DNA from: a virus
Virus record (IMG/VR): IMGVR_UViG_3300047362_000678
Location: 1-29,576 of that record
DNA length: 29,576 nt
Reading direction: 5' to 3' (one strand)
In this document: piece after piece, positions 7,515 to 14,381 of the stretch
How the letters are laid out: each line of letters begins with the position of its first letter
How positions within the stretch are numbered: the stretch's first letter is position 1
Program-made: the position numbers and the translations under genes
The notes under the pieces: generated by a model
What the model was told of the DNA's origin: nothing
Databases searched by the model: none
Seen by the model: the letters and a program-made list of their open reading frames with translations, nothing else

Positions 7515-8630
7515 ATGTTAAATTTTGGAAGTGCAAAAGGCAGTATGCTAGAGTTTAAAGGTCAAAGTGTTGTTACGCCTTGGGATAGATTAAAGAAACA
7601 TATTTTTGAAAGTTATCCAGTTTACAGTGGTCCACGTATTGATGGTTTTGATAATCTTTTACTTAAAGGTTTAGAATATCAAAAAGAATCTGAAATGGTT
7701 TGGATTATTGATGAAAATGCAATCGAAATAGAAAAAGCAACTTTAAGAGAAGAATTCCCTTGGCACTATAGACCTAATGGAGACGGACTTAACTTTATAC
7801 ACGAGTTTCCTAGATCAGGTAAACGAACAGGCCGCTCATACTCGTGGGGCGATATTAAACTAGTACCAACTGGTGGATATGCACATGGGTATTTAAAAAA
7901 TAAAATTATAGGAACAAATCATGATGCTGACTTTGACATCTTTATGATTAGTTTCCACGAAGCAGAAGCAGATAGAAATTTTGCAAAATTAAAAGAACGT
8001 TTTTCTGATGCACAACATGTTAAAAATGTTGAGGGTATTGGTGAAGCACACAAAGAATGTGCCAAACGTAGTAAAACCGATATGGTATACATTGTAGACG
8101 CCGATGCAGATGTGCTAGGTTCTTTTAAGTTTGATTATATTCCTCCACTTGCTAAACGTAGCAATACAACATATGTATGGAGTGCTCGTAATCCAATTAA
8201 CGGATTAGAGTATGGATACGGGGGAATTAAACTGTTTCCAAAACAACAGTTATTAGAAATGGGACATAACCTTCCTGATTTTAGTACAGGAGTTGCTTTT
8301 TATCAACCAGTAAGTGATGTTAGCAATGTAACAAACTTTAATAAAGATCCTTATAGAACTTGGCGTAGTGCATTTCGTGAGTGTGTTAAACTTGCGAGTA
8401 AGGTTAATCCAAACCAAGTAGATAAAGAGACTATAGAAAGGCTTGAAGCGTGGACTACAATTGATAATGGTGCTCGTTTCGGTCGTTATTGTATTAAAGG
8501 TGCTTTAGAAGGTAAAACATATGGTGAAGAAAATAAAGATAATGTAGAAGCGTTAAATAAAATTAATGACTTTGAATGGTTACGTGAACAATTTGTTGAA
8601 AGTATGAAAAAACGTATTAGTGCAGACTAA
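7515..8630 (+). CDS. Glycosyltransferase-like protein with two related halves
   Basis: A 371-residue protein. From about residue 138 there is a GT-A-like run: FDIFMISFHEAE, a helix, then 'GEAHKECAKRSKTDMVYIVDADADV' containing a DADAD metal-binding-type motif (195-199). An odd feature is an internal echo: 'EMVWIIDENAIE' (60-71) ... 'WGDIKLVP' (111-118) in the N-terminal half matches 'DMVYIVDADADV' ... 'GGIKLFP' in the second half, but the first half lacks the DxD. This suggests an ancient duplication with one degenerate copy. It starts two bases after the previous gene and its stop overlaps the convergent Nudix gene by 4 bases. Substrate unknown. Confidence 0.65.
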   Translation: MLNFGSAKGSMLEFKGQSVVTPWDRLKKHIFESYPVYSGPRIDGFDNLLLKGLEYQKESEMVWIIDENAIEIEKATLREEFPWHYRPNGDGLNFIHEFPRSGKRTGRSYSWGDIKLVPTGGYAHGYLKNKIIGTNHDADFDIFMISFHEAEADRNFAKLKERFSDAQHVKNVEGIGEAHKECAKRSKTDMVYIVDADADVLGSFKFDYIPPLAKRSNTTYVWSARNPINGLEYGYGGIKLFPKQQLLEMGHNLPDFSTGVAFYQPVSDVSNVTNFNKDPYRTWRSAFRECVKLASKVNPNQVDKETIERLEAWTTIDNGARFGRYCIKGALEGKTYGEENKDNVEALNKINDFEWLREQFVESMKKRISAD

Positions 8631-9097
8631 AGCGTATCTAACCAATTTAAACCATCCTCTGAGGCATTCTCGAGGGTGGTTTTTATTTTTGTAACTATCT
8701 CTTTATTATATAATTGTGCTTTGACCCCAGGATGTAACGGTCTAGGCCAATTTCCTATTTTTACCCAACAGTACCCATCACTCTCATTATTAAGTATAGG
8801 CAAAAATTCCTCAAAAACGGCAATGATGAATGTGTTATATTCAAAACGTTTATCAGGACTTACAAATTGATTTAGTGGATATATTTTATTAACACTAGGC
8901 ACAACGCCTAATTCTTCTTCACACTCTCTTAGTAGTGTTTGTACAGGTCTTTCTTTTGGTTTTGCTTTACCACCAAAAAACGCCCATGTACGAGGATGAC
9001 TAGCATCACCGCTTCTTTGTTGTAATAGCACTCTTCCGGTGTCTATTGCTAGAAATAAACAACCTGATGCTCTTATTAGGTTATTTCTTTGAGTCAT
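8627..9097 (-). CDS. Nudix hydrolase
   Basis: A 156-residue protein with a complete Nudix box at residues 43-65: G43-x5-E49-x7-R57-E58-C-E-E61-E62-L-G64-V. This binds Mg2+ and cleaves nucleoside diphosphate linkages. An N-terminal 'GCLFLAIDTGRVLLQQRSG' strand pair and 'TWAFFGGKAKPKE' entry to the box fit the fold. The substrate (dNTP, ADP-ribose, NADH, RNA cap) cannot be told from sequence. It is the last gene of the minus-strand gp14-gp15 unit: its ATG lies one base after the gp15 stop, so translation is coupled. Its 3' end overlaps the stop codon of the convergent glycosyltransferase-like gene and also contains that operon's terminator. Confidence 0.9.
   Translation of the reverse strand: MTQRNNLIRASGCLFLAIDTGRVLLQQRSGDASHPRTWAFFGGKAKPKERPVQTLLRECEEELGVVPSVNKIYPLNQFVSPDKRFEYNTFIIAVFEEFLPILNNESDGYCWVKIGNWPRPLHPGVKAQLYNKEIVTKIKTTLENASEDGLNWLDTL
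8649..8690 (+). terminator. Plus-strand terminator located inside the Nudix coding region
   Basis: Bases 8649-8659 pair with 8672-8682 (11 bp, one G-U), with a 12-base loop that can itself form three pairs, followed on the plus strand by TTTTATTTTT. On the minus strand the hairpin is not followed by a U-run, so it should stop only the glycosyltransferase operon. It is encoded by the C-terminal ~15 codons of the convergent gene. Confidence 0.75.
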
Positions 9098-9098
9098 T

Positions 9099-10460
9099 TT
9101 AGAGATATAATCTCCAGTATCCTTTATTATATATTCCTTCGTAACTGTTTATCCATTGGGTTCCAGTCCATTCTAGTTGATTACCAGTAGCAATATTATT
9201 AACATATTGCTGGTTAGTTATAGTGTCAGCATCAAATGCTTTAATCCAACCTCCACCAGTATATTCAAGTATATCATTATTATCTGCTTGTATACCACTC
9301 CAGTAACCACTCAGTGGAGTTGACTGTGTTATTAGATATCTTTGACCAATAACTGCACCGGGTACAGAACCATCTCCAGGGTAATTGCTTTGAGGATTTA
9401 AAATAGCATCAATAGGATTCATTGTAGTAGTTGGCAACGTACCAGTATCAATTGTGACATCAAGTTTATTAGGATCAGTAGGATGAAAATCTAAACGTCC
9501 TATAATATCATTTGCTTTGTCACTTGGATCATTAGATTTTCGTAAACGTATTTGACTAATTCCTGGGCGTAATTCTCCAAAAGGTCTTAATTCATCAGCC
9601 CAATTTAGTGATAGTCCGGTATTAGGATTTAATGTTGTTCCTTGCTCTGTTAATAGAGAGGCTTCACTATCTTCAAATTTTAATTTTCTATCCTCTAATG
9701 TAATAATTGTATATTGCAATGTTGTAGGATCAAAAGGTTCTTGCTCTTTAAACGCATCTAAATTTTCATCATCTAAACTATATAGTTCATTAATGATATT
9801 GTATATAAGTTTTTGATGTTTAACCTTAGCAGGAGGATTAATGAATATAGGCATTGTAAATCCTAGTGTGGCAACATCAATGATATCATCAATACTACTA
9901 CCTACACTTCTACTGCTCCATTGTGTTGTGGTCATTTCTACAAATGCTAATGCTGACCAATCGAATGGATTATTAGACGTTCTAATATTTAATGAAGGAT
10001 TAAACAGTACCATAATTTGTTCCAATAATTGTAATTTTTGATCTGTATTACTTGTCCAAATATCACAATTCATTTCTAAATTATAAGGAACAGGTTGGTG
10101 TCTTTCTATAGTGTATCTATTACCTATTTCATTATTGTATTCACCAGTAACATCGTTATATTTCTTTTCAAATACTTGTACTTTGTCTACATGTTGTTGA
10201 TCGGTTCTTCTTTCAGGAGCCATATTCAGATTAGTAACATAACAACTAATAAAAGGCACAGTATTCATAATATTTTCACTGTTTTCTCTAGTAATATGTG
10301 CAGCCATCCTATTAATATCACCATAACGTACAGGCACTGTTTGATATATAGGAAGTTTTTCTTCATCTAAACCCATCTGTACATTGAATCCGCCAAACAA
10401 TCTAATAAATTGTTGAATATATCTGCGTATTTGTCTATCATAAAAATATTGTTGTGCCAT
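9099..10460 (-). CDS. gp15: Tail sheath stabiliser/completion protein gp15
   Basis: A 453-residue protein. The N-terminus (QYFYDRQIRRYIQQFIRLFGGFNVQ ... VPVRYGDINRMAAHI) follows the pattern of T4 gp15 (YFYN-RRY-, -L-, -I-V-P-I-Y), as do 'VPYNLEMNCDIWTSNTDQKLQLLEQIM-LFNPSL' and 'GFTMPIFINPP' near 205. T4 gp15 caps the contracted-tail top and joins tail to neck. T4's protein is ~270 residues; the excess here is a C-terminal extension. Its last ~90 residues (GQRYLITQST ... DILEYTGGGWIKAF ... LEWTGTQWINSYEG) resemble surface modules found in phage tail proteins and recur in gp14 and gp18 of this window. ATG overlaps the gp14 stop (TAATG). Function by homology is firm; the extension's role is unknown. 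Confidence 0.85.
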   Translation of the reverse strand: MAQQYFYDRQIRRYIQQFIRLFGGFNVQMGLDEEKLPIYQTVPVRYGDINRMAAHITRENSENIMNTVPFISCYVTNLNMAPERRTDQQHVDKVQVFEKKYNDVTGEYNNEIGNRYTIERHQPVPYNLEMNCDIWTSNTDQKLQLLEQIMVLFNPSLNIRTSNNPFDWSALAFVEMTTTQWSSRSVGSSIDDIIDVATLGFTMPIFINPPAKVKHQKLIYNIINELYSLDDENLDAFKEQEPFDPTTLQYTIITLEDRKLKFEDSEASLLTEQGTTLNPNTGLSLNWADELRPFGELRPGISQIRLRKSNDPSDKANDIIGRLDFHPTDPNKLDVTIDTGTLPTTTMNPIDAILNPQSNYPGDGSVPGAVIGQRYLITQSTPLSGYWSGIQADNNDILEYTGGGWIKAFDADTITNQQYVNNIATGNQLEWTGTQWINSYEGIYNKGYWRLYL

Positions 10461-11524
10461 TAGAAGTCCTCTTTAGGTTTGATAACTTTACTAATTGGTT
10501 GACGTTCTGGGAACTCTTGGTTATCAACAATTGTTGTACTTTCATTGTTAACAAACTGTCCAGCATTGTATGTTTTATCACTCCAGGTTTTGTCCATAAT
10601 ATTATCATATAATCTATGCCATCTACTACCACGAAATACAAATAAGCGATTTGGTTTAAAGTCTGTTCTCACAAAATACTCGCCATCATTTGGTTGTGTT
10701 GGGAATTGATCTCCACTTTGTAGTGTTTCACCATGTTCATAAACTTCTGCAGGTTCATCAACTCCAAATAAGTGGTCCTTTAATGGTAAGTTATTTGGAT
10801 TTGCTTCTTCAGCCGATTTAATAATTGCCTCACTAATATTGATCTCTGTTTTATACATAGATATATCATTCTTTAGACTATCTGGATCATCAGCAGTCCC
10901 AAGTATATCACTGTATTCTTGTGTGTCTGTTAGTGGTGCAACTTTAACACGCCAAATATGTGGCATCCAAGTTTGACTAAACCCTTCACTACCACGAGCG
11001 GCATCCTGCACAACATAAAATTTATTAACAGCGTCTTTATCATAACTTAGTAATAGATCATCTCTTAAATGCGGAAGCTCTAAAACATCTCCTGGCATTA
11101 ATCTTCTACCCATTTTTTCAACCATATCATTCATATGGAAAGTAATGAATAGTGTATCGTTTGTTAGGAACAGACCAAACTGAGTTAAATCAAAATCGTT
11201 ATCGCTAACGTTATATACTCCTCGAAGTTCATATACATCAGGATCGTATTTACGATCTCTGTTTTCCATAAACAGTAAGTCTTGAACTTTGGTTTCGTTA
11301 ATCCAACCTTCTGGATTAATTTCTTCTCCACTGAACAAATCTTTTTCTAAACCACTGCCATAGTTTGGCTCTGTAGCATCTTGTTGGCTTGCCTGTTCTT
11401 TAGGACCTAAGTACTTGTGTACGTGGATTGCAGTACCACCGATATCAAACTGTTCACGGATATTCCAATCCATAAATTTGTAATCGTTGCTTTTGTATGG
11501 TTTATATAAACTAAGTCTTGGCAT
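10460..11524 (-). CDS. gp14: Neck protein gp14
   Basis: A 354-residue protein resembling the neck protein gp14 of marine T4-like phages: 'VYELRGVYNVSDNDFDLTQFGLFLTNDTLFITFHMNDMVEKMGRRLMPGDVLELPHLRDD' region (residues ~97-155), 'NKFYVVQDAARGSEGFSQTWMPHIWRVKVAPL' near 167-198. gp14 with gp13 completes the packaged head and receives the tail. T4 gp14 is ~256 residues; here a ~85-residue C-terminal tail adds one 'DGEYFVRTD ... LFVFRGSRWHRLYD' module shared with gp15 and gp18. First gene of a minus-strand late unit with its own CATAAATA box. The identification rests on recalled family patterns and on being paired with gp15. Confidence 0.8.
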   Translation of the reverse strand: MPRLSLYKPYKSNDYKFMDWNIREQFDIGGTAIHVHKYLGPKEQASQQDATEPNYGSGLEKDLFSGEEINPEGWINETKVQDLLFMENRDRKYDPDVYELRGVYNVSDNDFDLTQFGLFLTNDTLFITFHMNDMVEKMGRRLMPGDVLELPHLRDDLLLSYDKDAVNKFYVVQDAARGSEGFSQTWMPHIWRVKVAPLTDTQEYSDILGTADDPDSLKNDISMYKTEINISEAIIKSAEEANPNNLPLKDHLFGVDEPAEVYEHGETLQSGDQFPTQPNDGEYFVRTDFKPNRLFVFRGSRWHRLYDNIMDKTWSDKTYNAGQFVNNESTTIVDNQEFPERQPISKVIKPKEDF

Positions 11525-11542
11525 AGATTTTTCCTTATATTG

Positions 11543-11550
11543 TATTTATG
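11543..11550 (-). promoter_or_regulatory. Minus-strand late promoter box (CATAAATA)
   Basis: Read on the minus strand the box is CATAAATACAATATAAGG, with the same trailing C and downstream TATA(A/G) context as plus-strand boxes at 2803 and 23864. It lies 18 bases before the gp14 ATG at 11524, and drives gp14-gp15-Nudix. Confidence 0.75.
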
Positions 11551-11553
11551 CGG

Positions 11554-11582
11554 TTGACAAGACTAAATTATGGCTATATAGT
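11554..11582 (+). promoter_or_regulatory. Sigma70-type promoter TTGACA-N17-TATAGT
   Basis: A perfect -35 (11554-11559), 17-base spacer and TATAGT at 11577-11582, followed by AAATATATAG. Almost the same as the promoter at 6369. It is divergent from, and only 4 bases away from, the minus-strand late box, so early and late RNA polymerase forms would compete for this short region. Confidence 0.85.
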
Positions 11583-11617
11583 AAATATATAGCGTAAAAT
11601 AACACAGGAGTTGATAT

Positions 11618-12889
11618 ATGGCTATTTCAGTACCACGCAAGTCTCGTAAACAGAAGCAAAGAGCGGCTATTCGTAAGAAGGGCCAATTGTATAGTGTAGA
11701 TTGGGAACAATCTGAACAATGGGACGGCAAAAAATTTCATCATGAACGCGGTAAAGCATCCAGTGACCTATACAATAATGTAAAAGGCGCCGAACTTGTT
11801 TTGTTTACATATACATGGATGAAGAAAAATGGTTACACTGCTAATGAAATTAAGGCTGCCAAAGCAGGTACAATCACTCCTACAGTAGGTATATATGCTA
11901 AACTACTTCTGGATGGAATGCCAGACTTGCACAAAGCACATGCAGAATATTGGGATTCTCTTCCTGGAACAAGTGGCGAAATGAAGCCTACCACAGTTTT
12001 TGTTAAGGCATCTATTGATAAAGCAATTGCACAGGGTGCTCCGTTGGTAGAACAACGTGAGGCAGAGGCAAAGGCACAAGCAAAAGCAGAAGCAAACGTC
12101 TATAAGCCAACAATTCAAGAAGTTATGCGAGAAACTGCATATAGGATGACTGATCCTCTTGAGGAAATAATTGATGAGTTCATTACAACTCAAGATCCTA
12201 ATGTAGTTAAAAAGTTTGATGCATATAAGGTTCTTGTTAAAGTATCAGCAAAAGCAAATCATGCTAGAATTATTAGAAACTATTACGAAGGTTGCTATGA
12301 TGAAATGCATGAATTACTAAACATGCCAACTTCCACACAACGCAAAAAAATGACTGAGCATGAACAGGATATGCTAAGTCAACTTGAGGAAGGCTATGCT
12401 CATTATAGTACTGCTCAAAAGAAAGCGGCATACGAACTCTACAAGAAAATTATTGATGCTTGTGATATGATTATTACAACTCAGAAAGCCACTAAAAAAC
12501 CGCGTAGGGTTAAAGAAAAAAGTGCAGACCAATTAGTTGCTAAACTTAAACTAAGAGCAACAGATACTGATAACGGTATTGCTAGTGTTAATCCAAGTGG
12601 ACTAATCGGAGCGGTTTGTGCCGTAGTTTTCAACTGTAAGAATCGTAAACTTGGAATTTATGTAGCACAAGACGCTGATGGGTTCCAAGTAAGAGGAACT
12701 ACATTGCAACGTTTTGATGAAACACAAAGTCTACAAAAAACATTGAGAAAACCAAAAGAAACGTTAAATGTTGTCAGAAAAACAACTAAAGCAAAGACTC
12801 TTAAGGAGTTTGGTGCATTAAAGACAACAGAAACAAAACTTAACGGTCGTTTCAATGAGGAGACAGTTCTTCTGGCAGTTTTTAAATAA
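11618..12889 (+). CDS. Unknown basic 423-aa protein under an early-type promoter
   Basis: I do not recognise this family. The first 30 residues are strongly basic (PRKSRKQKQRAAIRKKGQ), suggesting nucleic-acid contact. A short A-E-A-K-A-Q heptad-like helix lies near 148-160, and another Lys/Arg-rich patch (ATKKPRRVKEK) near 290-300. Residues ~300-360 (SADQLVAKLKLRATDTDNGIASVNPSGLIGAVCAVVFNCKNRKLGIYVA) look like a folded alpha/beta domain. An AGGAG site (11607-11611) precedes the ATG. It lies between neck genes gp14 and gp13 but is served by a sigma70-type promoter, so it is likely made early as well as late. Alternatives are a virion DNA-binding protein or a host-takeover factor; neither can be shown. 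Confidence 0.8.
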   Translation: MAISVPRKSRKQKQRAAIRKKGQLYSVDWEQSEQWDGKKFHHERGKASSDLYNNVKGAELVLFTYTWMKKNGYTANEIKAAKAGTITPTVGIYAKLLLDGMPDLHKAHAEYWDSLPGTSGEMKPTTVFVKASIDKAIAQGAPLVEQREAEAKAQAKAEANVYKPTIQEVMRETAYRMTDPLEEIIDEFITTQDPNVVKKFDAYKVLVKVSAKANHARIIRNYYEGCYDEMHELLNMPTSTQRKKMTEHEQDMLSQLEEGYAHYSTAQKKAAYELYKKIIDACDMIITTQKATKKPRRVKEKSADQLVAKLKLRATDTDNGIASVNPSGLIGAVCAVVFNCKNRKLGIYVAQDADGFQVRGTTLQRFDETQSLQKTLRKPKETLNVVRKTTKAKTLKEFGALKTTETKLNGRFNEETVLLAVFK

Positions 12890-12892
12890 ATA
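12885..12892 (+). promoter_or_regulatory. Possible late promoter box (AATAAATA) before gp13
   Basis: AATAAATACTAGCACAGGAG overlaps the end of the preceding gene and ends 19 bases before the gp13 ATG. The first base differs from the T4 consensus, but the trailing C and TAGCA match the contexts at 16902 and 16952. Confidence 0.5.
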
Positions 12893-12911
12893 CTAGCACA
12901 GGAGAATAAGT

Positions 12912-13649
12912 ATGTCCAAAAAAGATGATGCAATAAAAGAAATGGAGATCAGACTCGGCGGAGGAATGGTCGATGTCGAGTTAGATCCAGACCATTATGA
13001 AATTGCTCTTAAAAAGAGTTTCGAAAAATACCGTCAAAGAGCTGAAAATTCAGTTGAGGAAAGTTTTATATACCTGCAACTACAAGTTGACCATGCAGAA
13101 TATACACTTCCCTCTGAGATAATCGAAGTGAAAGATATATACCGTAGGACAACCGGCGTTAGTAGCGGAACCGGTAATGACATTGAACCATTTCAAGCGG
13201 CATACTTAAACACTTATATGTTAGGCGCACACCGTCCTGGCGGACTAACAATGTTTGATTTCATGCACCAGTATAGAGAAACAATGGGTAGGCTTTTTGG
13301 GGCAGAACTATTGTTTACGTGGCGTGTTCAGGATCATAAACTTGTTATACATAGAAAGATTAAAGCAAATGATGATGTTATCTTGCATGTGTATAATCAT
13401 AGACCTGATGAAAACTTATTAGAGGATCCATATTGTGGTCCTTGGATTAAAGATTATGCGTTTGCACATGCTAGGCTTATGTTAGCAGAAGCACGTGGTA
13501 AGTTTACACAAATTGCTGGGCCTCAAGGCGGCACAACAATGAATGCAGATCAACTTCGAACAGACGCACAAGCAGAAATTGATAAACTTGAGCAGGAACT
13601 TACACTATATAGTGAAGGGTCAACTGGTCTATCTTTTGTAATAGGATAA
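12912..13649 (+). CDS. gp13: Neck/head-completion protein gp13
   Basis: A 245-residue protein. The N-terminus 'RLGGGMVDVELDPDHYEIALKKSFEKYRQRAENSVEESFIYLQL' fits the gp13 pattern of T4-like phages (a short charged helix, then LG-x-VxVEL-x3-x-x-A(I/L)-x3-F-x-Y). It continues 'YTLPSEIIEVKDIYRR' and 'GPWIKDYAFAHARLMLAEARGKF' near 178-200. gp13 works with gp14 to close the filled head for tail attachment. It is 22 bases after the preceding gene with an AGGAG site, and 3 bases before the dNMP kinase gene. Here gp13 is on the plus strand while its partner gp14 is on the minus strand. Confidence 0.82.
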   Translation: MSKKDDAIKEMEIRLGGGMVDVELDPDHYEIALKKSFEKYRQRAENSVEESFIYLQLQVDHAEYTLPSEIIEVKDIYRRTTGVSSGTGNDIEPFQAAYLNTYMLGAHRPGGLTMFDFMHQYRETMGRLFGAELLFTWRVQDHKLVIHRKIKANDDVILHVYNHRPDENLLEDPYCGPWIKDYAFAHARLMLAEARGKFTQIAGPQGGTTMNADQLRTDAQAEIDKLEQELTLYSEGSTGLSFVIG

Positions 13650-13652
13650 TAT

Positions 13653-14282
13653 ATGAAAAAAATTGTTGGTATTTGTGGCCTTATTGGACACGGTAAGGAC
13701 ACCGCCGCTGGTTTCTTAATTGAACAAGGATACCAACGTATTAGTTTTGCGGGTGTTTTAAAAGATGCAACTGCGGCATTATTTGGATGGGATAGAATAT
13801 TATTAGAAGGTAACACACCAGAGAGTAGAGTATTCAGAGAACAGGTAGATGAATGGTGGGCTAATCGTTTAGATATTCCAAATTTCACGCCTCGACTTGC
13901 ATTACAACAAATAGGAACTGATGCACTAAGAAAACACTTTCATCCAGATATATGGGTAGCGGCATGTGAGCGCCAAATAGAAATGACTGATAAAAATGTA
14001 GTTATTTCAGATTGTAGATTCTTCAATGAACTAGATGTTATTAAACGTTTGGGCGGAACAACCGTTGTTGTTTGGAGGCATGAAAAACCACTGTGGTGGG
14101 CAACTGCATCCAACATTAACGAGAGTAAAACTAATAATGAACCAAACAATGCAATGCAAACAGTTTTTCCAGAAGTGCATCCAAGTGAGTGGTCATGGGC
14201 TGGCTGGAATTTTGATATTCAAATAAATAACGACTCTGACTTAGATAGTTTAAGAGACCAAGTCATACAAAACATCAATTAA
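13653..14282 (+). CDS. 1: Deoxynucleoside monophosphate kinase (T4 gene 1 type)
   Basis: A 209-residue P-loop kinase. Walker A is 'GLIGHGKDT' (residues 9-17), the GKDT ending typical of T4 dNMP kinase. 'RISFAGVLKDATAALFGWDRILLEG' (29-53) is the lid/substrate region. 'LQQIGTDALRKHFHPDIWV' near 85-103 and 'VISDCRFFNELDVIKRLGG' near 117-135 match the family's acceptor-binding segments. It phosphorylates dNMPs to dNDPs for phage DNA synthesis. It is unusual to find this metabolic gene between gp13 and gp18. There is only a 3-base gap from gp13 and a weak ribosome site (AGGATAATAT), suggesting coupled translation. Confidence 0.88.
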   Translation: MKKIVGICGLIGHGKDTAAGFLIEQGYQRISFAGVLKDATAALFGWDRILLEGNTPESRVFREQVDEWWANRLDIPNFTPRLALQQIGTDALRKHFHPDIWVAACERQIEMTDKNVVISDCRFFNELDVIKRLGGTTVVVWRHEKPLWWATASNINESKTNNEPNNAMQTVFPEVHPSEWSWAGWNFDIQINNDSDLDSLRDQVIQNIN

Positions 14283-14325
14283 CTACATACTTAACTGCTT
14301 ATCTACACTGTTTTACTGACATCCT

Positions 14326-14333
14326 TATAAATA
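14326..14333 (+). promoter_or_regulatory. T4-type late promoter box (TATAAATA) for tail sheath
   Basis: An exact TATAAATA, followed by CATATAG. Using T4 spacing, transcription would begin near 14339, at the base of a perfect 6-bp hairpin (14338-14343 with 14347-14352). The gp18 ATG is at 14382 with AAGGAG at 14367-14372. Confidence 0.88.
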
Positions 14334-14337
14334 CATA

Positions 14338-14352
14338 TAGAACGTAGTTCTA
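14338..14352 (+). other. Hairpin at the predicted 5' end of the tail sheath mRNA
   Basis: TAGAAC GTA GTTCTA forms a 6-bp stem that begins at the predicted late transcription start. A 5'-terminal stem of this kind commonly protects mRNA from 5'-end-dependent decay; that role is inferred. It does not overlap the ribosome binding site. Confidence 0.5.
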
Positions 14353-14381
14353 GCGGATTTTTTTAATAAGGAGACTCCAAC

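Noticed and set aside
8676-8870. Plus-strand frame opposite the Nudix gene
   Set aside because: It lies beyond a terminator and opposite a protein with a perfect Nudix box.
13550-13888. 112-codon antisense frame across gp13/dNMP kinase
   Set aside because: No initiation signals and both plus-strand genes are well supported.
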